DNA of 64,000 nucleotides from Clostridiaceae bacterium Marseille-Q3526 (GTDB lineage: Bacteria > Bacillota > Clostridia > Lachnospirales > Lachnospiraceae). Below, piece after piece: positions 16,798 through 26,384 of the stretch. The notes under the pieces are model-generated. The model saw nothing but the letters and a program-made list of their open reading frames with translations. It searched no databases and was not told the DNA's origin. The DNA lies in assembly GCA_018223375.1 (NCBI GenBank), contig JAGTTS010000001.1:336001-400000 (forward strand). Direction: 5' to 3'. The first letter of the stretch is position 1; the number at the start of each line of letters is the position of its first letter. A program made the position numbers and the translations under genes.

Positions 16798-18681
16798 TTA
16801 TACCCTCCTGATTCTGCCTGCCTCGATGATTCTGGCATTTCCGAGAAGCGCGTCCCGGCACAGATAGTCAAACAGCAGCATCCGGCCGTCCCGCATAACT
16901 TCCATGTGGGCCATCCGGCTCATCTGCCTGGAATCATACCCTTCATATCCTGTCAGACGGCGCGGTTCCTTTCCCTCTCTGATAAAAAACTGCTTTATTT
17001 CCTCCTTGAAGGGAGACAGATCTCTCGCAAAGGAGGGGCGGCTCTTGGCGTTTTCGCGAAGGTAAAGATCCTCTGTCAGCAGATCCCGGTACAGCTCCAG
17101 CCGGTCTGCCGGTTCCTCTGTCCGGTCTTCTGCCTGTTCTTCTGTCTGGCCCTCTGTCTGAGCGCTGGTCTGCACGCCTGTCTGAGGTCTCTTCCCCAGC
17201 GTTTTCTCAATAAACGCAAAGAGAATCTCGTACCTGGCGTTCCTGCTGTGGCTGACCGCCGAAAGTCCCTCTTCTCTGTAGTATTCCCGCAGAGACTCAT
17301 ACATGTCAAAGGGCGATAAAAACTCCTTCTGCAGCTCCTTCACAGTGTTTCTGAACTGGCCGCTGTTGTAGTAGATTTCCACCATCTCCTCCACGCCCTT
17401 CAGCCGGATCAGTTCCCCGTAAGACAGCCATCTGGTGGCCAGCACCTCGTAGGGAGGCGTGTCTCTGAATCGAAGGCCGTAGTCCTGCGCCCTCTCCTCC
17501 ATATAGGAGCCGGAGAGCACCTTCAGAAAGCCCAGCTGCAGCTGTTCCGGCTCCATGGCGTAAACCTGGTTAAAGGAACGCTTAAAGGACTCGTATCCCT
17601 CCCATGGCAGTCCTGCGATTAAATCCAGATGCTGGTGGATATTTCCAAACCCGTTGATCTGCCTGACGTGAGACTCCAGTTTTCCCAGATCCATCCGACG
17701 CCTGATCTCCCGGATCGTGTCCGGGTTCGTAGTCTGAACGCCAATCTCCAGCTGAACCAGCCCGGGGCGCATCTGGGACAGCAGAGAAAGCTCCTCCTCC
17801 GACAGCAGATCTGCTGAAATCTCGAAATGAAAGTTTGTGATTCCATTGTCGTGTTCCTGGATAAAACGCCAGATTTCCATGGAATGGCTCTTTTTGCAGT
17901 TAAAGGTCCGATCCACGAATTTCACCTGAGGGACGCGGTTCTCCAGGAAAAAGGCCAGCTCCCGCTTCACCCGATCCAGGCTCCGAAACCGCACCGTCTT
18001 ATCAATAGAAGAAAGACAGTAGCTGCAGGAAAAGGGGCATCCCCTGCTGCTCTCATAGTAGATAATCCTGTTCTCCAGTCCCTTTAAGTCACTGTAGACA
18101 AAGGGAATATCGTCCAAATCCATCAGCGGCGCAGGCGGATTTTTCACAATCTCTCCTGTTTCAGGGCCGCTGCTGCTTCCGCTTCCAGCCTCTCTTCGAA
18201 ACACAAGGCCCGGGATCTGTTCCAAGGCCTCGTCCCGCCAGACGGACGATCCGGCATCCTGTCTTTTTGCAGCGCCCAGAAGCCGGAAAAAGGTCTCCTC
18301 CCCTTCCCCGGCCATAACGCCGCGCGCCGATGGTTCCTTCCTTAAAAATTCCTCTGCCCGGTAGGAAACCTCCGGCCCTCCCAGCCAGATTTCCGTCTGG
18401 GGCAGCACCTTTTTCAGATCTCTTATCAGCTCCTGCACATAGAGAATATTCCAGATATAGCAGGAAAAGCCCACCGCGTCGGGAGCCTTCTCATAAATGT
18501 CCTGCAGAATATAATCCATCTGGTGGTTAATGGTATATTCTCCTATCTCTATCTCCCAGTCCGGCCCAGAAAAAGCCGTCCCCTGCTGTTTTCTCTTCTC
18601 GTCCGCGTACTTTTTCAGGCTGTAGACGCCCAGATTCGAGTGAATATACTTGGCGTTTACCGCCGCCAGCAAAAATTTCAT
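16798..18681 (-). CDS. B12-binding-domain radical SAM protein (DUF4080 type)
   Basis: 627 residues. The N-terminal part resembles a cobalamin-binding Rossmann domain (ILYVQELIRDLKKVLPQTEI, LGGPEVSYRAEEFL). The radical SAM cluster motif is SSRGCPFSCSYCLSS near residue 210. The C-terminal region resembles DUF4080 and contains a Gln/Thr/Glu-rich repeat (QTSAQTEGQTEEQAED) that looks like an expanded insertion. The start directly follows the dCMP deaminase stop (TAGATG). The family may carry out methyl transfer or ring chemistry; no substrate is known. Confidence 0.88.
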   Translation of the reverse strand: MKFLLAAVNAKYIHSNLGVYSLKKYADEKRKQQGTAFSGPDWEIEIGEYTINHQMDYILQDIYEKAPDAVGFSCYIWNILYVQELIRDLKKVLPQTEIWLGGPEVSYRAEEFLRKEPSARGVMAGEGEETFFRLLGAAKRQDAGSSVWRDEALEQIPGLVFRREAGSGSSSGPETGEIVKNPPAPLMDLDDIPFVYSDLKGLENRIIYYESSRGCPFSCSYCLSSIDKTVRFRSLDRVKRELAFFLENRVPQVKFVDRTFNCKKSHSMEIWRFIQEHDNGITNFHFEISADLLSEEELSLLSQMRPGLVQLEIGVQTTNPDTIREIRRRMDLGKLESHVRQINGFGNIHQHLDLIAGLPWEGYESFKRSFNQVYAMEPEQLQLGFLKVLSGSYMEERAQDYGLRFRDTPPYEVLATRWLSYGELIRLKGVEEMVEIYYNSGQFRNTVKELQKEFLSPFDMYESLREYYREEGLSAVSHSRNARYEILFAFIEKTLGKRPQTGVQTSAQTEGQTEEQAEDRTEEPADRLELYRDLLTEDLYLRENAKSRPSFARDLSPFKEEIKQFFIREGKEPRRLTGYEGYDSRQMSRMAHMEVMRDGRMLLFDYLCRDALLGNARIIEAGRIRRV

Positions 18682-19248
18682 CTACAGAGATACCTCTATC
18701 TTTCTTCCCGTTGGATTGTATTTGTAATACCTCACTCCCGCCGCGTCCAGCATCCTCTTAGAGGCCCGGACGGACGGCGTGTTTCCATATTTGTCGCTGT
18801 CGTAGACCAGTGTGCGGATGCCCGCCTGGATAATCGCCTTGGCGCACTCGTTGCAGGGAAATAAGGTAACATAGAGCTTGCTGCCCTCCAGACTGCCTCC
18901 CCTGTAATTCAAAATGGCGTTCAGCTCGCTGTGAGTCGTATAGAGATACTTGGCATTGTAGGGATCGTCTGTTTCGTGCTCCTTTCCCCACGGAAATTCG
19001 TCGTCCGAGCAGCCGATGGGAAATCCGTTGTATCCCATGGAGAGAATCTTATTGTCGCTGCTGACAATACAGGCCCCCACCTGGGTGCTGGGATCCTTGG
19101 ATCGCATGGCCGCCAGCTTGGCGACTCCCATAAAATACTCGTCCCAGGTAATGTAATCCGCCCTCTTTTCTGATTTGCAGACTCTGCCTCTGATTTTGAC
19201 TGTCTCTTCTGTCTTTGCCGTTTCCTCTGCTTTTTCTGCCCCGTTCAT
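18682..19248 (-). CDS. dCMP deaminase (ComEB-like)
   Basis: 188 residues. Zinc-dependent cytidine/deoxycytidylate deaminase motifs HSELNAILNYRGG (zinc His and catalytic Glu) and TLFPCNECAKAI (zinc cysteines). Deaminates dCMP to dUMP for thymidylate synthesis; ComEB of B. subtilis belongs to the same family. A 25-residue leader rich in Glu, Lys and Thr precedes the fold. RBS AGGAGGAGG upstream. Confidence 0.92.
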   Translation of the reverse strand: MNGAEKAEETAKTEETVKIRGRVCKSEKRADYITWDEYFMGVAKLAAMRSKDPSTQVGACIVSSDNKILSMGYNGFPIGCSDDEFPWGKEHETDDPYNAKYLYTTHSELNAILNYRGGSLEGSKLYVTLFPCNECAKAIIQAGIRTLVYDSDKYGNTPSVRASKRMLDAAGVRYYKYNPTGRKIEVSL

Positions 19249-19318
19249 GGTACTGCCTCCTCCTGCTTTGCCGTTTTTAATTCCGGCGTTCGTTCACTCT
19301 GCCCTTTTGTTCCCGGCG

Positions 19319-20449
19319 TTATGCCTGAATGATCTGGTAGCCCGCCGCCTTATTCAGCCGGTTCATAATCGCCTGACCCAGCTCGTCGGCAGGAAAACTC
19401 TCGGAAAAGATCACGTCCGCCTCCAGATCGTCAAATTCTCTGAGCACAGCGTAAAGGTTGTGGGCCACCGTAGCCTCGTCTGCCCGCAGGCCGATGCTTT
19501 TTACCATTCCGGCCGGATAGAGCTCTTTCGTCTCCTCCGTGCAGATAATGCCTACTCTGAGCCCCTCCCCCAGCTTTTCAGCCGCCAGATGATTGATACG
19601 GGCCGTCACCGCCTCTGCGTCTCCCTCCACCAGAGTAAGCGACGCCTTGGGCGCATAATGGCGGTATTTCATGCCCGGCGCCTTGGGCTTCACGTCTGCC
19701 CGCATGGGGCCTGTGATCGCCGGATCCACATCCACCTTACCCACAACGCTGCCAAGCATTTCCATGGTAATAGCTCCCGGCCGCAGAAGAGTGGGAATCT
19801 CCTCCGTCACATCTACAATCGTAGACTCCACCCCAATTCCCACCGGGCCGCCGTCCACAATCAGATCAATTTTTCCGTCCATATCCTGAAATACATGCTC
19901 CGCTCTGGTAGGGCTGGGGCGGCCTGAAGTATTGGCGCTGGGAGCGGCGATGGGCACGCCTGCCAGCCGGATCAGTTCTCTTGCCACCGGATCGCTGGGC
20001 ATACGCACCGCAACCGTCTCCAGGCCTCCTGTGGTGCCGTGGGGCACGATCCTGCTCTTGGGAAATACTAAAGTCAAGGGCCCTGGCCAGAAGGCCTCTG
20101 CCAGCTTTCTTCCCGCCTCCGGTATCTCGGATACCAGCGGCTTCAGCCCGTCTAAATCGGCAATGTGGGCAATCAGCGGATTGTCGGAAGGGCGTCCCTT
20201 CGCCTCGTAAATCTTCTTAGCCGCCTTCTCGTCCAGCGCGTTCGCTCCCAGACCGTACACAGTCTCCGTGGGAAATGCTGCAAGGCCGCCGTTTCTGATC
20301 ACTGCTGCCGCTTCCTCCAGAACCTTTCTGTCCTCGTCCGTCAGAGTCTGCGGCCTGTTTCTGTCTTCCAGAGAAAAGCTCAGCTCCTCCTCCCGCATCC
20401 TTCTGTACGCCTCATTGATTTTTACAACCTTCGTTTTTATCTGATCCAT
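19319..20449 (-). CDS. L-threonylcarbamoyladenylate synthase (Sua5/YwlC)
   Basis: 376 residues. Makes threonylcarbamoyl-AMP for the universal t6A37 tRNA modification. The YrdC-type domain (AAFPTETVYGLGANAL, YEAKGRPSDNPLI, APSANTSGRPSPT) is followed by a Sua5 C-terminal domain (PGMKYRHYAPKA and the rest), so it is the long Sua5 form rather than TsaC. An N-terminal extension of about 45 residues is present. It has its own promoter at 20563-20591. Confidence 0.93.
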   Translation of the reverse strand: MDQIKTKVVKINEAYRRMREEELSFSLEDRNRPQTLTDEDRKVLEEAAAVIRNGGLAAFPTETVYGLGANALDEKAAKKIYEAKGRPSDNPLIAHIADLDGLKPLVSEIPEAGRKLAEAFWPGPLTLVFPKSRIVPHGTTGGLETVAVRMPSDPVARELIRLAGVPIAAPSANTSGRPSPTRAEHVFQDMDGKIDLIVDGGPVGIGVESTIVDVTEEIPTLLRPGAITMEMLGSVVGKVDVDPAITGPMRADVKPKAPGMKYRHYAPKASLTLVEGDAEAVTARINHLAAEKLGEGLRVGIICTEETKELYPAGMVKSIGLRADEATVAHNLYAVLREFDDLEADVIFSESFPADELGQAIMNRLNKAAGYQIIQA

Positions 20450-20562
20450 GACCGTTTAACCTCTTTCTGGCAGCGTAGCTTCCCTTTCCTGTTTAGGCGA
20501 TCCGCCTGCCGTTCCTCTGTCTTCCTCATGTTCTTCTCTATTGCCTTTTGTATACTGACGCT

Positions 20563-20591
20563 ATCATAGCACAGGAATCAGGCAGGTGCAA
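20563..20591 (-). promoter_or_regulatory. Promoter of the sua5 gene
   Basis: Minus strand: TTGCAC (20586-20591), 17 bases, TATGAT (20563-20568), immediately followed by AGCGTCAGTATAC, the same leader start seen at the NifX-like gene. The leader to the ATG is about 110 bases. Confidence 0.7.
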
Positions 20592-20696
20592 GACTGCAGG
20601 CCCTGCGATAACAGTGCGGTGACAGCGCGGTGGCAGCGAAGTTTTCGCGGAAAGGTCTGTGTCCTTTTTCTCTGTTCCGGAAAAGATCTGAACCGC

Positions 20697-21410
20697 CTAT
20701 CTGGTATTTAAATATTCCATCACTCCCATGTGAATCGTCCATGCCATCCTGTCCTGATATTCCGGAGAATTCAGCCTGGCCGCCTCCTGCCAGTTAGAGA
20801 GAAATCCGCACTCCACGATCACAATGGGACATTTTACATGAAGCAGCAGATAATAACTGCTGTTTTCCTTGGCTTTTCTGGTATTCTGAGCCCCCAGAAC
20901 ATAATCGAACCGCCTTTGTACCGCCTCTGCCAGCCGTTTTCCTTTTACAGATCCAGTGTAGTAAAAGACCTGTCCGCCGGATACCAGCTCCTGGTGATAG
21001 CTGTTCTGGTGGATACTGACCACCAGATCCGGATCCGCCTCGTCAATCAGGCTGCATCTGGCCTTCATATCAGCTGATTTCTTTCTGGTATCCGTCTCGC
21101 TGTAAAGTCCTTTGTCTTCCTCCCTTGTCAGAATTGTCCTCACATCTGCCTGTTCCAGATAGCGGGCCAGCTTTTTGGCAATTTCCAGGTTAATATCCTT
21201 TTCCAGGCTCTGATCTATCCCCACCTTTCCCGGATCATTGCCTCCGTGTCCCGCATCAATCACCACCACCGGCTGTTTCGTACCCATGTGAACGCTTCTT
21301 CCCGCCGCGGAAAGTCCCGTATACCGAAAGACAGAAAATAAAAATACAGTCAGAAGCGCCGCGCAAAGCGCCCCTGTCATATGCCGCTTTATAAAATGGG
21401 CTGCTCTCAT
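20697..21410 (-). CDS. N-acetylmuramoyl-L-alanine amidase (CwlD-like)
   Basis: 237 residues, Amidase_3 fold cleaving peptide stems from peptidoglycan. N-terminal membrane segment (MTGALCAALLTVFLFSVFRY), then zinc ligands in VVIDAGHGGNDPG, a Glu in LEKDINLEIAKKL, VSIHQNSYH, and the catalytic Glu in IVIVECGFLSN. In Clostridia and Bacilli CwlD helps make spore cortex muramic lactam; that role is possible here but not shown. Preceded by GGTGGAGAG. Confidence 0.9.
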   Translation of the reverse strand: MRAAHFIKRHMTGALCAALLTVFLFSVFRYTGLSAAGRSVHMGTKQPVVVIDAGHGGNDPGKVGIDQSLEKDINLEIAKKLARYLEQADVRTILTREEDKGLYSETDTRKKSADMKARCSLIDEADPDLVVSIHQNSYHQELVSGGQVFYYTGSVKGKRLAEAVQRRFDYVLGAQNTRKAKENSSYYLLLHVKCPIVIVECGFLSNWQEAARLNSPEYQDRMAWTIHMGVMEYLNTR

Positions 21411-21581
21411 CTCTCCACCTGAATGCGCTTCGTTCCGTTCAGTATATTCCGTTCCTATCCTGTCCCATGTCTGCCATCCGCGTACAGAAAATAGAAAAGA
21501 GAAAGTGGTTCTGATCCTTCGCTGGAACAGAAACGCTTTCTCTCTGCAAAATGCACAGGAGCTTTCCTGGCTCTCCTTTTT

Positions 21582-23264
21582 CTATTTTTCTTCTTTGCTG
21601 TCCCACTGGATCACATCCCAGATTTCAGGACTTTCCAGACCCAGCTTCCAGCCGGCTGTTCCGGCCAGATCATATTTCCTGATTAAATCCATTTTAAGGC
21701 CAAGCGATTTCTCCTCTTCCATCCAGAGATACTCTGTGGCCGTTTCGGATTCCTTATGTTCGCCGTAGTATTGCCCCAGATCCTCCTGCCACGAAAGCTC
21801 CACGTCATTCTCATCAATCCACTCTTTGGCCTTGTAAATGCCGAGAGCCGACGAGGTCGTCTTCCCGTCCTCTTCTGTCCAGAGTCTGGTGTAGAATGGA
21901 ACGGCGTTGATGATTTTCTCCTTCGGAACCTCTAGAAGCGTATCTGTAATGCCCTTTTCCACAAATTCGATGGAAGCGGTAGAGCCCTTCTCGCCTCCGG
22001 CGTAATGCTCGTCGTAGCCCATGATAATCACATAGTCCGCCACGATTCCCTGCTCTTTCCTGTTATAATCAGCCGTGTACTCGGAAGGCACGTAATTATC
22101 CACAGAGAGGACAAGCCCCCGTTCCCGGCAGGCAATAGACATTTCCCTGATAAACTGGACATAGTGCGGCATCGCTTCAGGCTTCAGGCTCTCGAAATCC
22201 AGGTTAAAGCCGTCAAAGCCGTAGTTTTCTGCCTCCTCCATCATATCTGCAATCAGCTTCTGCCTGGTGGCGGTTTTGGACAGCAGGATCTCGGACTGGA
22301 CGTTTTTGCTGCATTCTTTGCTGAAATTGTCCAGCATGGCCCAGACCTGAAGTCCCTTCTCATGGGCCTTATCTACATAGCCTCTGCTGGCCAGGGATTC
22401 ATAATCCCCATCATTGCTGCTGAGCGTAAACCAGGTGGGCACAATCACATTGACTCCCTCAGACGGCTCTAAAAGCTCCTCCAGCTTTCCATTGGCCTCC
22501 GGAATCGTCACCTGATGAAACGCCAGAAGAATTTTCTCATCCAGGGAAATATTCTGGTACACCGGCTCTTTAAAGTCACTTTCCATCGTCTCAGAACGGA
22601 GATTTTTCAGCTTTCTGTTTTTTACATAGCCTACATGACCGTCCGGCGTAGCCACCTTTACCCATTTCTCATCTGTTTCCAGAACTGTAACGCTGTCCCC
22701 TCTTCTGCACTCTGTCAAAATCGGGCTCTTCACATCCTTTTTCGTCCTGACCTGCACCGTTCCGCGCACATCGGCCATAGGGACGTTTTCAAAGGTATCC
22801 TCAATAAACACACGTTTCGCATCGGTCCGGTCGAAGGCCTGGATTCTGACTTTCGTGTAATTTAGCACCAGCCCCATGGACACATAAACACCGTCCTCCT
22901 TCTCTAAAATCAGAGGCTGGCCGCCGCTTCCCACAGAACTGCCGTCAGCATAGAGAATCTCCTCCGGAAGAGCGTAAACCAGCATCTCCTCCCCTTCATC
23001 CCAGTAAAACCGGCTGTTGACGTTCTCGCTCACCCAGTCCATGGGCAGATACGTCTGGCCGTTTTCATAAATCCCCACAGCCTCCTGTTTTTCATAATTC
23101 AAATATAAAACTGTCTCATTTTTGTCTGCCTTATAAACGCTTGTTAAATCGGCGCGCTCCCTGGATGGTCCAAATTTCCAGTAAAGAAAAACGCCGCCTG
23201 TAATTACAGCCAGAAAAAACACTGCGCAAAATGCTTTTAAAATAGAATTTTTTCTGTTCTTCAT
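21582..23264 (-). CDS. GH18 family glycoside hydrolase with SH3 domain, exported
   Basis: About 560 residues. N-terminal membrane anchor/signal (LKAFCAVFFLAVITGGVFLY), a copper-amine-oxidase-N-like module, a bacterial SH3 module (VQVRTKKDVKSPILTE), then a GH18 TIM barrel with DGFNLDFESL (Asn in place of the third Asp, as in spore-type YaaH relatives) and the catalytic Glu. Such proteins cleave peptidoglycan or chitin-like glycans. The start is ATG 23264 with CCGGAGG upstream; a longer reading through 23303 has no RBS. Confidence 0.85.
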   Translation of the reverse strand: MKNRKNSILKAFCAVFFLAVITGGVFLYWKFGPSRERADLTSVYKADKNETVLYLNYEKQEAVGIYENGQTYLPMDWVSENVNSRFYWDEGEEMLVYALPEEILYADGSSVGSGGQPLILEKEDGVYVSMGLVLNYTKVRIQAFDRTDAKRVFIEDTFENVPMADVRGTVQVRTKKDVKSPILTECRRGDSVTVLETDEKWVKVATPDGHVGYVKNRKLKNLRSETMESDFKEPVYQNISLDEKILLAFHQVTIPEANGKLEELLEPSEGVNVIVPTWFTLSSNDGDYESLASRGYVDKAHEKGLQVWAMLDNFSKECSKNVQSEILLSKTATRQKLIADMMEEAENYGFDGFNLDFESLKPEAMPHYVQFIREMSIACRERGLVLSVDNYVPSEYTADYNRKEQGIVADYVIIMGYDEHYAGGEKGSTASIEFVEKGITDTLLEVPKEKIINAVPFYTRLWTEEDGKTTSSALGIYKAKEWIDENDVELSWQEDLGQYYGEHKESETATEYLWMEEEKSLGLKMDLIRKYDLAGTAGWKLGLESPEIWDVIQWDSKEEK

Positions 23265-23646
23265 ATCTATCCTCCGGAAAAATCTGATGACATGTACTCG
23301 CAAACCCGCGCTCTGCGCTCTCTGTCTGCTCCGCAGACGGTTTGCTCGTTATCGCGGCGAAAAACAAATGTCACCTGCGGTGCCGCTTGTTTTTCTGCCC
23401 GCGTACATTATACCACACTCCGGATAAATAGATTTGAACTTTTTCTTACATTTCTGTTTGATTTTTTGAGAGTCCGGGAAATTCCTGACAAAACGAAGAG
23501 CGCAGGCTTTTATCGCTGTGTTCAGGCATAACAGCATCCTCTGAATGTTCTCCTGCTCTGGGTTATGCCAGGATTTTCCCTTCTTCTCCTTCTATTTCCC
23601 AGGTTTCTCTATCTTTCTCTCTTCGATACCGTATCTCCTCTCTTCT
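23265..23646 (-). other. Gene-free leader of the GH18 gene, rich in hairpins
   Basis: No coding region seen. On either strand two strong hairpins are visible: 23300-23345 (GCAAACC with GGTTTGC enclosing GTCTGC with GCAGAC) and about 23355-23402 (GCGGCGAAAAACAA with TTGTTTTTCTGCCCGC, imperfect). A third (GGCATAAC 23525 with GTTATGCC 23562) lies just past the preceding small gene and may terminate it. Confidence 0.45.
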
Positions 23647-23898
23647 CTATCTGTGATAAACCTTGTCAAACCGGATTTCCACCAGCCTTCCCGATTCATC
23701 TGCAATGTAATCTCCCATATAAAAAGCCCCGTCTTCCCGGATCTCTACGATTTTCTCAAGATCCTGCGGCCCCGGTTCCTTTCCGTCCACCAACACTGTG
23801 ACGCCCACCTTCTGAAACCTCTTGATTCCCTCCAGATAACGCCGCTTTTCCTCTGCTTCCCGTTTCCTCTTTTCTTCTGCTTTTTCGTACTTCTTCAC
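23647..23898 (-). CDS. Small charged protein of unknown function, 83 residues
   Basis: GTG start at 23898 with AGGAGAAG upstream. The first 30 residues are a highly charged likely coiled coil (MKKYEKAEEKRKREAEEKRR), followed by a short beta-rich part (VGVTVLVDGKEPGPQDLEKI, EDGAFYMGDYIADESGR). Same strand and close to the ParA-like gene upstream. No family is recognised. The hydrophobic/polar alternation in the second half and the RBS support real coding. Confidence 0.6.
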   Translation of the reverse strand: MKKYEKAEEKRKREAEEKRRYLEGIKRFQKVGVTVLVDGKEPGPQDLEKIVEIREDGAFYMGDYIADESGRLVEIRFDKVYHR

Positions 23899-23995
23899 TT
23901 ATCTTCTCCTGTCTGAAGGGTAGCCTGAAATTCCTCCCAGGAGGTTTTATAACTCTAATATCGTGATATATTATGTCTATTCTGTCTGCCCTTCT

Positions 23996-24562
23996 TTAAT
24001 ATTCCAGAAATCCCCCAAAGAAAGCGATAACCTCCCCTGACACCGTAAATGCGTCCTCCGTGCTTGGAATCCGCCTGGCCTCTATGCCCGGATATCTTGA
24101 AAGCTCCTTCATAAATTCGCTGCTCCCTGAGCTGATAAAATACTCCCATTTTCCGTCTGAGCGTTTTTTCTCTTCTGCCAGCTTCAAAAACGAATGTATT
24201 TTCCACTCAGCCAGGGAACCTACCAGAAATTTTCTCTGGCAAAGCTGAAATTTTGTTCTCACCGCCTCAAAATCATGTCCAAAATCAATTACCACTGTAT
24301 CGAATTCTGAATTGGCCAAATCTGAGAACGTCTCCGGACCAGCTTCCTTCATAAAAGAAATCTCCAAAACACTACACGAACCTTTTTCCTGTTTTAAGAC
24401 AGACCGCTCCGATAAAATCTCAAAAATCCGCGCAAAATCTCCGCTTTTATTTTCCTCCAGCAGAGCCGTCCGCTTTCCCAGGACGCCTGAAAGGTAGGAA
24501 GCGATCATGATGGAAAAATGCGTAACTCCCACGCCTGGGCTGCTTCCAGCCACCCCTATCAT
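23996..24562 (-). CDS. ParA/MinD-like P-loop protein with altered Walker A, paralogue of the kinase C-terminus
   Basis: 188 residues. Starts MIGVAGSSPGVGVTHFSIMIA, a deviant Walker A in which the usual GK[ST] is replaced by GVTH, followed by EFDTVVIDFG in the Walker B position. The same fold and the same altered loop (VAGSRPGSGATHAALAL) form the C-terminal half of the kinase gene just upstream, so the two are related by duplication. ATG 24562 has no good RBS nearby (GGAGG is 24 bases away), so coupling or a non-standard start is possible. Whether it still binds nucleotide is uncertain. Confidence 0.65.
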   Translation of the reverse strand: MIGVAGSSPGVGVTHFSIMIASYLSGVLGKRTALLEENKSGDFARIFEILSERSVLKQEKGSCSVLEISFMKEAGPETFSDLANSEFDTVVIDFGHDFEAVRTKFQLCQRKFLVGSLAEWKIHSFLKLAEEKKRSDGKWEYFISSGSSEFMKELSRYPGIEARRIPSTEDAFTVSGEVIAFFGGFLEY

Positions 24563-24651
24563 CAGAGGATGGTGAAAACTGCCTTTCCTCCAAAACGCCC
24601 CTCTTTTCTTTTGTCTCCAGCTACTTCTGTATTTTTATTTTTCTCTTCAGT

Positions 24652-26145
24652 CTATGTCCCTCCTCTCCGGCGCCGTCCCCGTCTGCGCCTGTTTCTCCAG
24701 TCCTTCGCCAACCTCAAAAGACTGAAAAGCCGCCGCGCCGTTCGAAAGCCGCCTCCTGCTCCCCCTGGCAGCCATGCTTCTCCCTCTGTTCCTGAAAACA
24801 GGCGGAAAAATGCCTGTTCTGCTTCCGGCTTCAGCGGAAGAAACGGGTTCTCAATCCAGGGAAGACGGGCCGCCATACAGCCTGACGCTTCCTCCGGCAA
24901 AATCACCCGTTCCTTTCCGTCCTGCCGATTAATCAGAAGTCTTACGGGAATCTGTTTTGGCTCCGTCATTTTAAGAAGTCTTCTCAAAGCCCTCCGGCAG
25001 TCGTAAAACTCCCACTCCCTCCCTCCGCAGACAAGCAGAAAAAGGGCCGCTTCACTGATTTCAGAATACGCCTCCTCCGATCCTTCTCCTATGGTTCCCA
25101 GATCCAGCACCCGGGTGGAAAAACTGTTTTCTTCCGGGCGGACCTGTTCTCCCAGGCGTGGCTTCACTGACAAAATTCCAGCTGTAAAAATTCCGCTCCT
25201 GTCAGGCGCTGCGCCGATGCACCGGCCCAGAGAGGCCGCCGCTCCGGAAGCATTTTTCTCCTCGTAGAGACAGGGGCCTGCGTAAACCGTCAAAAAAGCC
25301 GACAAAGCTAACGCTGCATGGGTAGCGCCCGATCCCGGGCGGCTTCCAGCCACAGCAATCGTAAGAAGTGGTCTCCCCTCTCCACCGGAAGTCCCTGTTT
25401 TCACAGTGCAGAGCGCCTCTGATAATTCCTCCGCCGTCTGAAACCGTTTTTCCCGCCGCGGATCCAAACACCTTTCTATGACCGCTTTCAGGCGTCCGCC
25501 AAACTGAGCTGTATCCCCGCAGACAGCATTCTCCGGGCTTCTCCCCGTTCCCATAAAAAACAGGAGGGCACCAATGGCATAAATGTCTGCTCTCTCATCC
25601 GGAATTTCATTTCGATACAGTTCCGGGGCGGCAAAGCCGGGAGTCGCAAAGCGCGGTTCTGTTCCCGTTTGGGCAGACGCAAAAACAGACTGGCCGAAAT
25701 CAATTAATTTAAGCGTGCCGCCGCAGATCAAAAGGTTCTTAGGCTGAAGATCTAAATGTAAAATAGGGTTTGGTTTGAGCGAATGCAGATAAACCAAGAT
25801 TCGGCAGAGTTCACTCCCGTACCACAGGATCTCTGCTCGAGTAAGACTGCCCCTTTCCTGAACCAGGGCAGATAGAGAACGTCCTTCAAGATATTCCTGG
25901 ACAATGTAATAATATTCCTGAGACTCGTATAAATCGTAGATAACCGGTATCCCCGGATGACGCAGCGTCTTTAAAATCTCCGCTTCACGAAGCCGGCTTC
26001 CCTCCTCCTTCGGCACCCGCTTGATGGCCCTGTATTCATGAAGGCCCAGGTGAACCGCTAACAGGACGGAACCGTTTCTTCCGCTTCCAAGCGTCCCGGC
26101 TATCTGGTATTTTCCAAACAGTACAGTATCTTCTGTCTCCCGCAC
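24652..26145 (-). CDS. Ser/Thr protein kinase fused to a ParA-like P-loop domain
   Basis: 497 residues. Kinase domain about 8-245: glycine loop LGSGRNGSVLLA, Lys in YRAIKRV, catalytic loop HLDLQPKNLL (HLD in place of HRD), DFG in LIDFGQSVF, and APE in FAAPELY. Residues about 262-400 hold a ParA/MinD-like domain with altered loop VAGSRPGSGATH. The tail is very basic (RNRRRRGRRRR). GTG 26145 is the only good start, directly after AGAGGAG with no spacer, and an in-frame stop lies upstream. No transmembrane or PASTA repeats, so it is cytoplasmic. The partner and target are unknown; the small paralogue downstream is a likely partner. Confidence 0.78.
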   Translation of the reverse strand: MRETEDTVLFGKYQIAGTLGSGRNGSVLLAVHLGLHEYRAIKRVPKEEGSRLREAEILKTLRHPGIPVIYDLYESQEYYYIVQEYLEGRSLSALVQERGSLTRAEILWYGSELCRILVYLHSLKPNPILHLDLQPKNLLICGGTLKLIDFGQSVFASAQTGTEPRFATPGFAAPELYRNEIPDERADIYAIGALLFFMGTGRSPENAVCGDTAQFGGRLKAVIERCLDPRREKRFQTAEELSEALCTVKTGTSGGEGRPLLTIAVAGSRPGSGATHAALALSAFLTVYAGPCLYEEKNASGAAASLGRCIGAAPDRSGIFTAGILSVKPRLGEQVRPEENSFSTRVLDLGTIGEGSEEAYSEISEAALFLLVCGGREWEFYDCRRALRRLLKMTEPKQIPVRLLINRQDGKERVILPEEASGCMAARLPWIENPFLPLKPEAEQAFFRLFSGTEGEAWLPGGAGGGFRTARRLFSLLRLAKDWRNRRRRGRRRRGGT

Positions 26146-26384
26146 CTCCTCTCGGAACCGCCGGTATCTGAACAGTCATGGGAAATACCACTTCTTAGCC
26201 TGTATTCTAATACATGGGTTCACGATTTACAACCACTTTTAGGAAAATTTCATAAAATTTTCTATAAATTTTTCACATATGAATTGCCAATTCCTTATAT
26301 TATATAGTATATTGGGTATATAGAATCTTAATTCCGGCTGTAATGTCCCTGTAGTACGGACGATAACGAAAGGCGAGTGATCCC
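26146..26384. promoter_or_regulatory. AT-rich divergent promoter region between the kinase gene and mecA
   Basis: About 240 bases, very AT-rich around 26225-26330 (for example ATATTATATAGTATATTGGG), able to host outward promoters for both genes. A TTGCCA at about 26288 with TATATT downstream may serve mecA. I do not assign exact sites. Confidence 0.4.
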
